DNA from: Deinococcus rubellus
Lineage (GTDB): Bacteria; Deinococcota; Deinococci; Deinococcales; Deinococcaceae
Assembly (NCBI RefSeq): GCF_025244745.1
Contig: NZ_CP104213.1
Coordinates: forward strand, 1,452,001 to 1,516,000
Direction: 5' to 3'
DNA: 64,000 bases
Under the pieces are notes generated by a model. The model was not told the origin of the DNA and ran no database searches. It worked only from the letters and a program-made list of their open reading frames with translations. The position numbers and the translations under genes were made by a program. Shown here one piece after another: positions 11,551 through 19,350 of this stretch. Within the stretch, counting starts at the first letter, position 1; each line of letters begins with the position of its first letter.

Positions 11551-12420
11551 TCAGGCCTCCTTGGGCCCGCTGGAGACGGCGGCCTGATCCGGGTGGGCCT
11601 CGCCCAGCAGGGTTCTCAGCACGTCGCTGATGGTCAGGACGCCGAGTAGCCGCCCGCCCTCGCTGATGACCGGCAGGCCGTGAATGCCCATTTCCAGCAT
11701 CCGGCTCAGGGCGTCGCGCATCGGGTTGGTGTCTAAGACGTACTCGCTGGGCGGGCGCATCATCTCCCGCACCGTCACGCCTTCCAGAAAAAATTGATCG
11801 GCCAGCACGGTGTCGCCGTGTCCCACCTTGCCATGCTCCACCGCTTCGCGCAGATCGCGTTCGTGGATGACGCCGACCATCACATCGCCGTCCAGCACCG
11901 GCAATACCCGCAGTCCGGTGATGTTGAGTTTGGCGCTGGCCTCGCGGGCAGGCGACTCGGCCCTGACGCTGATAGTGTTGACGGTCATGTGCTGGCGCAC
12001 CGATCCCCACTTGAGCCGGGCCTGCTTGACCTCGGCCCTGAGGACATCGGTGAGGGTGAGCATCCCGCTGAGCTGGCCATTTTCCAGCACCGGCAGACCG
12101 CCCACCCGGTGGTCCAGCATCCGGCGCACGGCGTCGGTGAGCGTTTCTTCGGGGATGGTGGTCAGGACCGGCTGGGCCATCACGTCGCTGACATTGAGCT
12201 GGCCGACGCGGCAGATAAACTCCCACGGCGTCAGGTTTTCGTGCAGGGCGGGCAGGTGGCGTTTGATGTCACGCTCGGTCAGCAGGCCGACGAGTCGCGC
12301 GCCCTCAAACACCGGCAAGCGTTTGATCTGCTGCGCCTGCATTCTGGCGGCGGCAGCGCTCAGTGGGTCTGACAGTGTGATGAACAGCGCTCCGATATGC
12401 ATGGCGTCTTTGACCAACAT
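11551..12420 (-). CDS. Protein with four CBS domains
   Basis: A 289-residue cytosolic protein made of two CBS pairs (about 1-60, 75-130, 140-200, 210-275). The repeats carry the usual signatures: RLPVFEGARLVGLLTERDI, GGLPVLENGQLSGMLTLTDVL, RVLPVLDGDVMVGVIHERDL and HGLPVISEGGRLLGVLTISDVL. CBS pairs sense adenosine nucleotides or related ligands. There is no attached enzymatic or DNA-binding domain, so it may act as a ligand sensor for a partner. A Shine-Dalgarno (AAAGGAG) precedes the ATG. It is divergent from usp-doxX and its upstream DNA has a tandem GTAAYGC-type operator. Confidence 0.9.
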   Translation of the reverse strand: MLVKDAMHIGALFITLSDPLSAAAARMQAQQIKRLPVFEGARLVGLLTERDIKRHLPALHENLTPWEFICRVGQLNVSDVMAQPVLTTIPEETLTDAVRRMLDHRVGGLPVLENGQLSGMLTLTDVLRAEVKQARLKWGSVRQHMTVNTISVRAESPAREASAKLNITGLRVLPVLDGDVMVGVIHERDLREAVEHGKVGHGDTVLADQFFLEGVTVREMMRPPSEYVLDTNPMRDALSRMLEMGIHGLPVISEGGRLLGVLTISDVLRTLLGEAHPDQAAVSSGPKEA

Positions 12421-12457
12421 AGTGTCTCCTTTGAACGTCCCTGATCCTGGCCCTGGT

Positions 12458-12475
12458 GAATTACTGGGGCGTTAC
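12458..12475 (-). promoter_or_regulatory. Tandem GTAACGC-N4-GTAATTC operator facing the four-CBS gene
   Basis: On the minus strand two heptamers, GTAACGC and GTAATTC, are spaced by four bases (11-bp period). The site ends 37 bases before the CBS start codon. The same arrangement occurs on the plus strand at 12491 and upstream of the oxidase operon at 38943. Confidence 0.55.
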
Positions 12476-12490
12476 GGCGCTGGGCAGGCC

Positions 12491-12508
12491 GTAATGCTGC
12501 GGTAACGC
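12491..12508 (+). promoter_or_regulatory. Tandem GTAATGC-N4-GTAACGC operator facing usp-doxX
   Basis: Direct repeat with an 11-bp period on the plus strand, 53 bases before the usp start. Flanking bases (GGCC before; CAGGCTG about 10 bases after) also match the oxidase operon copy at 38943, so conservation extends beyond the heptamers. A possible -10, TAGATC, lies 21 bases after the repeat. Confidence 0.6.
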
Positions 12509-12561
12509 GCTGGGCACAGGCTGCCCTTGTAGATCAACCGTACAGAAAGACAGGAGGCGTC

Positions 12562-13029
12562 ATGTTTGCTCACATTCTCGTCACCACCGACGGCAGCCCA
12601 ACCAGTCACCAGGCCCTGCCTTACGCCGCCGACCTTGCCCGCCAGTATCAGAGCGACCTGACACTGCTCTACGTCGCGCCGCCGCCGCCGATCTCTTACG
12701 CGGACGGCGCACTCTACTCGCTGGACGTGGCCGAGGAACGCGAACTGATTCGCCTTGAAGCCGGGCGCGTCTTGACTGAAGCTGGCCGCCTGCTGGACGT
12801 GCCCAACCTCCAGACCGTGAGTGTGGAAGCGGGCGGCAGTCAGGTTGCCAAGGTCATCGCCGACGAGGTGCAGCGGCGCGGCGTGGACGTGGTCGTAATG
12901 GGCACGCATGGCCGCAGCGGGATGGCCAAAATGCTGCTCGGCAGCGTGGCCGAGGCACTTTTACGGCGCGTGGAGGTGCCAGTGCTGCTGGTGCGCTCGA
13001 TTAAACCCCCCATAGGAGACCACATATGA
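12562..13029 (+). CDS. Universal stress protein (UspA family)
   Basis: A 155-residue single-domain Usp. The N-terminal strand (FAHILVTTDGSPTSHQAL) and the ATP-binding signature G-x2-G-x9-G-S (GTHGRSGMAKMLLGSVAE) are intact, so it probably binds ATP. Usp proteins tune cells to respiratory, redox or growth stress. An AGGAGG ribosome site precedes the ATG. The stop overlaps the doxX start by four bases (ATGA), so both are cotranslated. The promoter shares a tandem motif with the ba3 oxidase operon. Confidence 0.93.
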   Translation: MFAHILVTTDGSPTSHQALPYAADLARQYQSDLTLLYVAPPPPISYADGALYSLDVAEERELIRLEAGRVLTEAGRLLDVPNLQTVSVEAGGSQVAKVIADEVQRRGVDVVVMGTHGRSGMAKMLLGSVAEALLRRVEVPVLLVRSIKPPIGDHI

Positions 13030-13616
13030 CCCAGGTCAACGTTCGTTCCGCTGCGCCGCCCGCTCTGCATGAACCGGCCATCTCACGCTTTTTATTCGCG
13101 GACCCACGCCTCGCGCCGCTGTGGACGCTGCTGCGCCTCTACGTCGGCTACGAATGGCTGCTGGCAGGCTGGGAAAAACTGACCAACCCGGCGGGCGTCT
13201 GGGTGGGGGCCAAAGCCGGAACCGCTGTCAGCGGCTTTTTGCAGGGCGCGCTGCACAAAGCCTCAGGCGATCACCCCGATGTCAGCGGCTGGTACGCCAC
13301 CTTCCTTGAGCGTGTGGCCCTTCCCAACGCCGCCACCTTCTCGTACCTGGTGGCTTACGGTGAAATCCTGGTGGGCCTGGCGCTGATTCTGGGGCTGTTT
13401 ACCGGCCTGGCAGCTTTCTTCGGCGGCCTGATGAATGCCAGCTACCTGCTGGCCGGAACCGTCTCGGTCAATCCGCTGCTGTTCATTCTGGCCACCTGGC
13501 TGGTGCTGGGCTGGCGGGTGGCGGGCTGGTGGGGCCTGGACCGCTGGGTGCTGCCGCGCTTCGGGGTCTTGCTCGGCATTCAGCGGGCCGGGGAGCCTGG
13601 CCCGAACTCAAGGTGA
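13026..13616 (+). CDS. DoxX family membrane protein
   Basis: A 196-residue integral membrane protein with about four hydrophobic helices. The first helix region LLRLYVGYEWLLAGWEKL and the later YGEILVGLALILGLFTGLAAFFGGLMNASY are typical of DoxX/TQO small-subunit relatives, which are linked to quinone redox chemistry or membrane-associated oxidoreductase complexes. It is translationally coupled to usp. The substrate cannot be read from sequence. The shared upstream motif with the terminal oxidase operon fits a respiratory role. Confidence 0.88.
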   Translation: MTQVNVRSAAPPALHEPAISRFLFADPRLAPLWTLLRLYVGYEWLLAGWEKLTNPAGVWVGAKAGTAVSGFLQGALHKASGDHPDVSGWYATFLERVALPNAATFSYLVAYGEILVGLALILGLFTGLAAFFGGLMNASYLLAGTVSVNPLLFILATWLVLGWRVAGWWGLDRWVLPRFGVLLGIQRAGEPGPNSR

Positions 13617-13685
13617 GTGGTTGGGCGGCCCGAGCGTACCAACAGACCGCCTTCCTCTGGTCTCAATCAACTGAACTGCCAACTG

Positions 13686-13821
13686 ATACGGATTCCGATT
13701 GAATCGTTTGCAAAAACGATGAATATCCGAGCGTATCGAGAATGAGAAGAACGGGTTCCGGGCGTGGAGTTGGCAAACTGGCGCTTTCCCAGTCTGTTAA
13801 CGAAACAGACGGAACCCGTAT
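13686..13821. repeat. MITE-like non-coding element with terminal inverted repeats
   Basis: Left end ATACGGATTCCG (13686-13697) matches the reverse complement of the right end CGGAACCCGTAT (13810-13821) at 11 of 12 positions; about 16 of 21 bases match when extended inward. Inside are further hairpins: ATCGTTT/AAACGAT near 13702-13720 and GTCTGTT/AACAGAC near 13792-13809. No coding capacity is seen. It ends six bases from the stop of the frameshifted Nudix gene. Flanking target duplications are not obvious. It resembles the small non-coding repeats known from Deinococcus genomes. Confidence 0.6.
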
Positions 13822-13827
13822 GGGCCG

Positions 13828-14326
13828 TCAGCGCCGAGACACCAGATGCTGCACACCGTCTCCAGGTCGATTTGGGCCTGGTAGGTTCGGCACGAAATCT
13901 CGCACCATCGGTGGCACCAGTTGCGTCTCGGCCAGCCTGTCCAGATTGATCCACTCGAACCAGTACCCCCCGGCGCTGAGGTTGGCAAAGGCTTCGGCAG
14001 GCAAGTCGGGCGCGGCCCCGGCAACGTAGTAAAATGCGACGCCCTGATGTGGTCCGCTGGCCGGCTCGAAGAAATCCTTGGAGATCAGCGCCAGCTGTAG
14101 CGGTCCCACGTCTCGCCCGGTTTCCTCCAGCAGTTCGCGCCGTGCCGCCGCGAGGCTGTCCTCGCCTGCCTGGATGCCGTCCGCCGGGGAGGTGACACAT
14201 GTCCAGGCCCGGTTCGCGGCACACCAGCACCAAGCCGCCGTGAATGACGATCACGGCGGCGCGCAGGGAAAAGCGGACGGTGGCAGGCTGAAAGTCTAAA
14301 TCGGGGGCCGGGCCAGGGGCGGTCAT
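13828..14326 (-). pseudogene. Nudix hydrolase interrupted by a one-base frameshift
   Basis: The N-terminal half reads MTAPGPAPDLDFQPATVRF to GLDMCHLPGG in one frame. The Nudix box continues as GIQAGEDSLAAARRELLEETG in the next frame, then runs to the stop at 13828. Removing one base near 14180 (GGCGGACGGCATC) restores the G-x5-E-x7-RELLEETG signature without a gap. Intact relatives hydrolyse nucleoside diphosphate derivatives such as oxidised nucleotides. The break is either a real inactivating mutation or a sequencing error. A MITE-like element abuts the 3' end. Confidence 0.75.
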
Positions 14327-14358
14327 ACGGTCCGTGCCGCAGACCGCATACCATGCCC

Positions 14359-14961
14359 TCACTTCACGCTGATTCGCACCGGCTGGGCACTCACCTTGAC
14401 CTGCTGCCCGGCCTTCCCGGCAAAGCCCTGAAACCAGCCCTCGACCATGTACTCGCCTGCGGGCAAGGTCAGCGTGCGGGTAAACGTGGCGCTGCCGCCT
14501 GCCGGGGCCGTCTGAATCTGCTGCTCCTGGGTGCAGATGCGCTTTTCGCCGGTGGGATAGATCACCGCTCGTGTGCCGACTTGCAGCACCCGCAGACTGG
14601 GGGCCGCCGCGCAGTTCTGCTCGCTGTCGCGCCCGGCACTGAAGTCCAGGGCCGCTGCCTGGTCGTTCTTGAGGCTCAGGCTCAGTGTGAACTCGCCGCT
14701 GACAGTGCGCGGCGCGCTGAGGGTCGCTCCCACTTTGTCGAGTATCACTGGAGCGGGCAGAATCAGGGTGGGCGGCGGGCTGGGCTGCGTCGGAATGGGG
14801 GGTAGTGGCGCGGGCTGGGCCGGAATGGGGGGCAGTGGCGCGGGCTGGGCCGGAATGGGGAGCGGCTGATTGACTGGCGGAATCTCTGGCAGATTCGTTT
14901 GTGCCAGCGCGGCGGGCAGCATCAGAACGCCCAGGAAGAGCAGGGGCAGCACTTTGTTCAT
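14359..14961 (-). CDS. Exported BsuPI-like (intracellular proteinase inhibitor domain) protein
   Basis: A 200-residue secreted protein: signal peptide of about 20 residues (ending ALA-QT), a Pro-rich linker with a tandem decapeptide PIPAQPAPLP, then a beta-sandwich domain from residue 70. The pattern GEFTLSLSLKNDQAAALDFSAG followed by GEYMVEGWFQG is typical of BsuPI-type domains. The family name derives from a Bacillus proteinase inhibitor, but most members have unknown roles. TAAACT six bases before the ATG indicates a leaderless message. Confidence 0.75.
   Translation of the reverse strand: MNKVLPLLFLGVLMLPAALAQTNLPEIPPVNQPLPIPAQPAPLPPIPAQPAPLPPIPTQPSPPPTLILPAPVILDKVGATLSAPRTVSGEFTLSLSLKNDQAAALDFSAGRDSEQNCAAAPSLRVLQVGTRAVIYPTGEKRICTQEQQIQTAPAGGSATFTRTLTLPAGEYMVEGWFQGFAGKAGQQVKVSAQPVRISVK
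14791..14866. repeat. 30-bp tandem repeat in the Pro-rich linker
   Basis: Two full 30-base units (14791-14820 and 14821-14850, nearly identical) and a partial third encode repeated PIPAQPAPLP. Such repeats expand or shrink by slippage, so linker length may vary between strains. Confidence 0.85.
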
Positions 14962-14967
14962 CTGCCC

Positions 14968-14973
14968 AGTTTA
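14968..14973 (-). promoter_or_regulatory. Leaderless promoter -10 (BsuPI-like gene)
   Basis: TAAACT six bases before the ATG at 14961 on the minus strand, no ribosome site. Confidence 0.6.
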
Positions 14974-15006
14974 AGTGACTGGTGTGATCTGCGGCTGATT
15001 TGCCGT

Positions 15007-16977
15007 TTACGGTTGGCCGCCGGGGTCAGTTGGTGGGCCGAGTGGCGGGCCTGTGGGCACAGTGGGTCCGGCAGGCGCGGGCGTCGGTACCAGCGGCGCG
15101 TCGGGCTGCGGCGGGCGCGGCAGCGGCGTGAGTTCGGGGAGCGGTGGGGCTGGCGGGACGAGCGGCGCGGCGAGCCTGGCCTGCGCAGCGTAATCGTCGG
15201 CGATGCCCTGCGCGATGCCCTGGGCGATGGCTTCGCGGCCCACCGGATCCATCAGCAGCCGCAGGTCGCCCGGCTGGGTCAGGTAAGCGGTCTCGATCAG
15301 CAAGCTGCGCTGCGAGGTGGGCCGGGTCAGTGCCAGGTTGCTGACCCGCAGGCCCGGTAGCGTGAGCGGCGGCGCGCTCTGGGTGGGCAGGTTCGTCGCC
15401 GCGGCGATGCTCTTGATGAGCGCCCTGGCCAGCCCCCAGGTCATCGGGTGAAAGGTGTAGACCTCCAGGCCGCGCCGCTGCCTCGGGTCCGCACCGTCCG
15501 GAAGGGCATTGGCGTGAATGCTGATCAGTAGATCGGCGCGGAGTTGCTCGGCCATCAGCGGGCGGTCATACAGCGGCACCCGCACGTCGCGGTCACGGGT
15601 CAGGCGGGCGTCGGCTCCCTGGGCGCGCAGCAGTTCCGCCACCCGCCGGGCAATCGGCAGCGTGATGTTCTTTTCCGGCTCGCCCAGACTGCCCGCCCCG
15701 CCGAGCTCTGAGCCGCCGTGACCGGGATCGAGCAGAATCAAGCGGTTCTTCAGCGGTTGAAGCGGGTCGAGTATGGGCGCTTGGCGGATGTGCAGCACCC
15801 ACGCGCCCGGCTCTGCCGTGACGTGGTAGCCCCAGTTCTGGGTTTGCGGAAGCTGTACCGTCAGACGCAGGCTGGACCCGTCCGGCTGCCAGCTCAGGGC
15901 CGGTGTGTGGGGGTCGCTGGGGGTGTGGCCCGCTGGAACCACCGCGTCGGCAAGTGTCCAGCTCAGGCCCGCAGAGTCGCCCACCTGGCTTTCGTCGAGG
16001 CTGAAGACGGTGCGCTGGCTGATCGGCAGCCGCACCTGCCACTCGCCAGGCAAGCTGAGCAGTTGCGGCACTCCTGCTCCGGCAGTGGGCGGCGGTGTGC
16101 CTGCTGGCAGCAGCTTCAGCACCGATTTGAGGGCGGTGGCCAGGCCGCCGGGTCCGCGCACCAGGTAAGCGTCGCCCAGGTCGCCCAGCACGGCCAAGCG
16201 CTGCCCCTGTTTGGGAAACAGCAGGTCGGTGGTGCCCGGCCCAGTGGTCAGGGCGCTGGTGCTGGGATTCACGCCCTCACCCACGTCCGCTGCCGTGACC
16301 TCGGCCACCCGCGCCGCGCCCGTCGGTGTGGAGTTGAGCGTGCCCGGTGCGGTGGCGACGACCGTATTGCCGTCTCTGCCGGTCAGGCTGACCTTGACGT
16401 CGGCTCTGCCCAGCGGCAGGTTCTCCGGCAAGGTCAGGGCCGCGCTGTACCACCCGGCGGCCAGAGGCGGGCGGGTGCTGGCAGGCTGCTCGGTCAGGGC
16501 GAAGCGGCCCAGCCCCGGAATGCTGACGCTGGCCCGTCCGCCCGGCGATCCCTGAAAGCCCACCGTGAAGGTGCGGCCCTCTGCGGGCACGCGGGTATAC
16601 AGGCTCAGCGCCCGGTCCGGCGTCAGCGTCCCGGCCTTGATGGCGGTGGGCTTGGCGGGCAGGGCGCGCGGTGGATTGAAATTCACATTGAACGTCACGG
16701 TGCGGCGCTGGCTCCCCAGGCTGCTGAGCAGTTTCAGCGCATTCTTACCCATCTTGAGCGGCAGCCACTCCATAAACAGGCCGTCCGCGCCGACGTTGAG
16801 TGCCTGTCCGTTGAGGCTCAGGTTCGCGCCGGGCGTCACGTGGCCCTCAAAGATGACGTGGTCGTAGGGAACGCTGTAGTTCGCGGGCGGGTAGGCCACC
16901 ACGATCTCCAGGGCGCTGGGGGCGGCGTGGGCGGCGGTGGTGAGCAGCAACGTCAGGACAAGGCCGCAGGAGCGCAT
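15007..16977 (-). CDS. N-acetylmuramoyl-L-alanine amidase (Amidase_3) with large N-terminal region
   Basis: A 656-residue exported zinc amidase that cleaves the amide between muramic acid and the stem peptide. After the signal peptide (to about 19) come beta-rich, AMIN-like segments to about residue 410. The Amidase_3 catalytic domain follows: zinc ligands in LLDPGHGG and IHANA, glutamate in LGEPEKNITL, and the catalytic LIETAYLT. The tail is Pro-rich (PPAPPLPELTPLPRPPQP). It probably acts in septal or lateral wall turnover. TAGGTT five bases before the ATG suggests a leaderless message. Confidence 0.9.
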   Translation of the reverse strand: MRSCGLVLTLLLTTAAHAAPSALEIVVAYPPANYSVPYDHVIFEGHVTPGANLSLNGQALNVGADGLFMEWLPLKMGKNALKLLSSLGSQRRTVTFNVNFNPPRALPAKPTAIKAGTLTPDRALSLYTRVPAEGRTFTVGFQGSPGGRASVSIPGLGRFALTEQPASTRPPLAAGWYSAALTLPENLPLGRADVKVSLTGRDGNTVVATAPGTLNSTPTGAARVAEVTAADVGEGVNPSTSALTTGPGTTDLLFPKQGQRLAVLGDLGDAYLVRGPGGLATALKSVLKLLPAGTPPPTAGAGVPQLLSLPGEWQVRLPISQRTVFSLDESQVGDSAGLSWTLADAVVPAGHTPSDPHTPALSWQPDGSSLRLTVQLPQTQNWGYHVTAEPGAWVLHIRQAPILDPLQPLKNRLILLDPGHGGSELGGAGSLGEPEKNITLPIARRVAELLRAQGADARLTRDRDVRVPLYDRPLMAEQLRADLLISIHANALPDGADPRQRRGLEVYTFHPMTWGLARALIKSIAAATNLPTQSAPPLTLPGLRVSNLALTRPTSQRSLLIETAYLTQPGDLRLLMDPVGREAIAQGIAQGIADDYAAQARLAAPLVPPAPPLPELTPLPRPPQPDAPLVPTPAPAGPTVPTGPPLGPPTDPGGQP

Positions 16978-16982
16978 GCGTC

Positions 16983-16988
16983 AACCTA
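16983..16988 (-). promoter_or_regulatory. Leaderless promoter -10 (amidase gene)
   Basis: TAGGTT five bases before the ATG at 16977 on the minus strand. Confidence 0.5.
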
Positions 16989-17050
16989 GCGCTCAGGCAG
17001 CCTGAAGGGTGTGAGAGGCGTGCCCGACGGGCGAATTCAGAACGGTGGGT

Positions 17051-17530
17051 TCAGAAGCGGAACTCCAGCCCGGCTCCGGCGCTGATGCCCGACTTGGTAT
17101 CGGTCTTGACACTCACGCGCCAGCCGAGCGGCCCGGCCAGTGGCCCGCGCGCGCCGCCTTCCAGGTACACGCCCACGCCGGAAGACTGGCTGCCAGCGGT
17201 GTGGTAGGCCAGCCCTGCGCTGAGGAAGGCGTCAGTCTTGGTGAACGGCAGATTCAAATCGCGCAGGGTGCCGCCCACCCGCACCTCGCTCAGCCCGCCC
17301 GCGCTGCTGCTGGTGGTCGCGCCCGCCTCGACACCCACCGTACCGATGAACGGCACCGGTAAGAGCGCGCTGCCTGCGTGGGCGTCCAGGCCGTTGGTCC
17401 GCAGGTCCGCACCTATCCACAGCGCGGCGGCGTGGGCCGGAGCGAGGCTGGCTGCGCCGAGCGCGAGGGCGGGAACCAGGGCGAGTCGGGCCGCGAGCAG
17501 GGGGAAAGCGTGTTTCGTGCGCTGTTTCAT
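17051..17530 (-). CDS. Exported, probably beta-barrel outer-membrane protein
   Basis: A 159-residue protein with a signal peptide ending near AHA-A, then short alternating polar/hydrophobic strands separated by Gly/Ser/Thr turns, ending in GAGLEFRF. A terminal Phe after an alternating strand is the usual signature of outer-membrane barrels. I do not recognise the family. The ATG at 17530 is preferred because TACCTT lies six bases before it; the frame extends upstream to 17554. Confidence 0.65.
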   Translation of the reverse strand: MKQRTKHAFPLLAARLALVPALALGAASLAPAHAAALWIGADLRTNGLDAHAGSALLPVPFIGTVGVEAGATTSSSAGGLSEVRVGGTLRDLNLPFTKTDAFLSAGLAYHTAGSQSSGVGVYLEGGARGPLAGPLGWRVSVKTDTKSGISAGAGLEFRF

Positions 17531-17581
17531 CTGCTCAAGGTAAGCGGCGAGCATGAAGGCTGTCTGACGGCGGAGTTCTGG

Positions 17582-18772
17582 TCAACCCAGCGCAGATTCC
17601 AGGCTCAGTGCCAGCCCCAGCAGCTCGGCGTCGGTATTCCAGGCTCCCACCAGCTGTACGCCCACACTGAGCGCTCCGGCGGGGCGGGGGAGACTGACCA
17701 CCGGCACGCCCAGCAAACTGAACGGCACGCTGAGGCGCAGCACCGCCACCCGCAGCGGCGTCAGGGCTGAATGCGGTTGGCCTTCCGGCAGGGCCAACTC
17801 CTCCTGCCCGGTCAGCGGCGCGACGCCCGGCACGGCGGGGGCCAGCAGCACGTCAAACTGGGTGAACAGGTCCTCTAAGCGGGCGCGGTAGCCGTCGCGT
17901 TTGGCCCTGGCCGCCAGTACCTCCTCATGGGGCCGCGCCGCGCCCAGCCGCAGCAGGGCCTCGGTGCCCTGGCTGAAGCCGGTAGGCGAGTCGTCCAGCG
18001 CCGCCGCGTGAATGGCCGCCGCCTCGCTCTGCACGATGGGACTGTAGGCGTCGAGCATGTCGGGCAGCCGGAATTCCTTGACCGACGCGCCCAGCGCCTC
18101 CACCTTGGCACCCACCTCGTCCAGCGCGCCCAATGCCTCGGCTTGCAGCCACTCCTCGGGCCGCCACAGGCCCACCCGCAAGCCGTCCCAGCTTGTCGCT
18201 TCCAGCTTTTTGCCACTGAGTGCAGCGTGCAGGCGGGCTGCCGTCGCCACGTCACGGGTCAGCGGTCCGGCGTGGTCGCAGGTCTGGCTCAGCGGCAAGA
18301 TGCCGGTCGTCGGCCAGGTGGGGTGGTCCTTGGTCGGCTTGAATCCCACCACCCCGCACCAGGCCGCCGGAACCCGGATGCTGCCGCCGGTATCGGTGCC
18401 CAGCGCGAAATCCACCTCGCCCAGCGCCACTGTGATGGCCGCGCCGCTGCTCGACCCGCCTGGCACCCGCGCCGGGTCGAGCGGATTGCGGCCCGCCGCG
18501 ACGGGGTTGGCCCCGGTGATGCCCAGGGCGATCTCGTGGAGGTGGGTCTTGCCCATCAGGGTCGCGCCGAGGTCGAGCAGACGCGTCACCAGCGGGCTGG
18601 GCACCACGGGCGGCAACTGGGCCTGGGTGGAGGCCGTCAGCGGCCAGCCGTCCACGCCGTAGAGGTCCTTGACATTGAACAGCAGGCCCGACAGGGGACC
18701 GCCTGCCGCGCCGGGAATAGGCTGCTGCGGCTGGTAGGCCCACGCGCCGAAATTGTCTGGGTCTGGTGTCAT
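17582..18772 (-). CDS. Amidase signature family hydrolase
   Basis: A 396-residue member of the Ser-cisSer-Lys amidases. The catalytic Lys is in [11 protein letters not shown] near 34 and the two serines are in [10 protein letters not shown] and GTDTGGSIR. Compared with GatA (about 480 residues) it is short, and gatB/gatC are absent nearby, so a general amide hydrolase is more likely than the tRNA amidotransferase subunit. The start overlaps the upstream LEA14-like lipoprotein stop by four bases (ATGA), so it is coupled to that gene. The substrate is unknown. Confidence 0.88.
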   Translation of the reverse strand: MTPDPDNFGAWAYQPQQPIPGAAGGPLSGLLFNVKDLYGVDGWPLTASTQAQLPPVVPSPLVTRLLDLGATLMGKTHLHEIALGITGANPVAAGRNPLDPARVPGGSSSGAAITVALGEVDFALGTDTGGSIRVPAAWCGVVGFKPTKDHPTWPTTGILPLSQTCDHAGPLTRDVATAARLHAALSGKKLEATSWDGLRVGLWRPEEWLQAEALGALDEVGAKVEALGASVKEFRLPDMLDAYSPIVQSEAAAIHAAALDDSPTGFSQGTEALLRLGAARPHEEVLAARAKRDGYRARLEDLFTQFDVLLAPAVPGVAPLTGQEELALPEGQPHSALTPLRVAVLRLSVPFSLLGVPVVSLPRPAGALSVGVQLVGAWNTDAELLGLALSLESALG

Positions 18773-19281
18773 GGCAGGATGGCAGGCTGCTGAAAGAGGC
18801 CCTGTGCCAGCGTGTACGGCCCGAAACTCGGCTGGCCCAGCGCCCCGAAGTCGGCGGTAAACGTGCCGTCCACCCGGTAGGGCATCTCGCGGCCCCGCGC
18901 CACCTGCAACCAGATGGCGGTGGTCTGGAAACTGACCGGCAGTTCCAGCAGGGCATCTTGCAGGGCGCTGCCGCGCGCCGGAACGTCGATGTTCGGCAGG
19001 TTGACGGTCCCCACGTCCGCGCCGTTGAGGTAAAAGTGCCCGTTGATGTTGGCCAGCCGCGCCGCAACCGGGTTGGGGTTGTCGATCCGCAGCTTGATGG
19101 TCACGCGGGCGATGGCCGGAGACCCCAGTGCCAGCCCGGTCAGGCGGGTCTGCTGGACGGTGAAGGTGGGCACCTTGACGACGCGTTGCAGCGCGGGGGC
19201 GCAACTGCTCAGGCTCAGCAAGCTGCCCAGCAGCGCGGCGGTGAGGAGAACCGGAAGCGGTAAGCGGCCAGGCAGGATCAT
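18769..19281 (-). CDS. LEA14/WHy-domain lipoprotein
   Basis: A 170-residue lipoprotein: signal with lipobox LSSC near 24-27, then a single LEA14-type (WHy) domain recognised by the alternating pattern with [23 protein letters not shown] and a later [11 protein letters not shown]14/WHy proteins are linked to desiccation tolerance in plants and Deinococcus relatives, but a structural role in the envelope is equally possible. TAGACT seven bases before the ATG indicates leaderless transcription. It is coupled to the downstream amidase. Confidence 0.85.
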   Translation of the reverse strand: MILPGRLPLPVLLTAALLGSLLSLSSCAPALQRVVKVPTFTVQQTRLTGLALGSPAIARVTIKLRIDNPNPVAARLANINGHFYLNGADVGTVNLPNIDVPARGSALQDALLELPVSFQTTAIWLQVARGREMPYRVDGTFTADFGALGQPSFGPYTLAQGLFQQPAILP

Positions 19282-19288
19282 GCCCACA

Positions 19289-19294
19289 AGTCTA
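19289..19294 (-). promoter_or_regulatory. Leaderless promoter -10 (LEA14 operon)
   Basis: TAGACT seven bases before the ATG at 19281. It is back to back with the promoter at 19338 in a 69-base divergent region. Confidence 0.65.
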
Positions 19295-19337
19295 GCGGGC
19301 TGGAGCTGAATTGTCTGAAATGGTGGGTGCTGATCGC

Positions 19338-19343
19338 TACACT
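19338..19343 (+). promoter_or_regulatory. Leaderless promoter -10 (barrel-like gene)
   Basis: TACACT seven bases before the ATG at 19351; it supports this start over an upstream GTG in frame. Confidence 0.65.
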
Positions 19344-19350
19344 GCGGGGC

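Noticed and set aside
17547..17562. GGCGAGCATGAAGGCT also at 46647
   Set aside because: Only two copies of 15-16 bases, one inside a coding-like context. Too little to call a repeat family.
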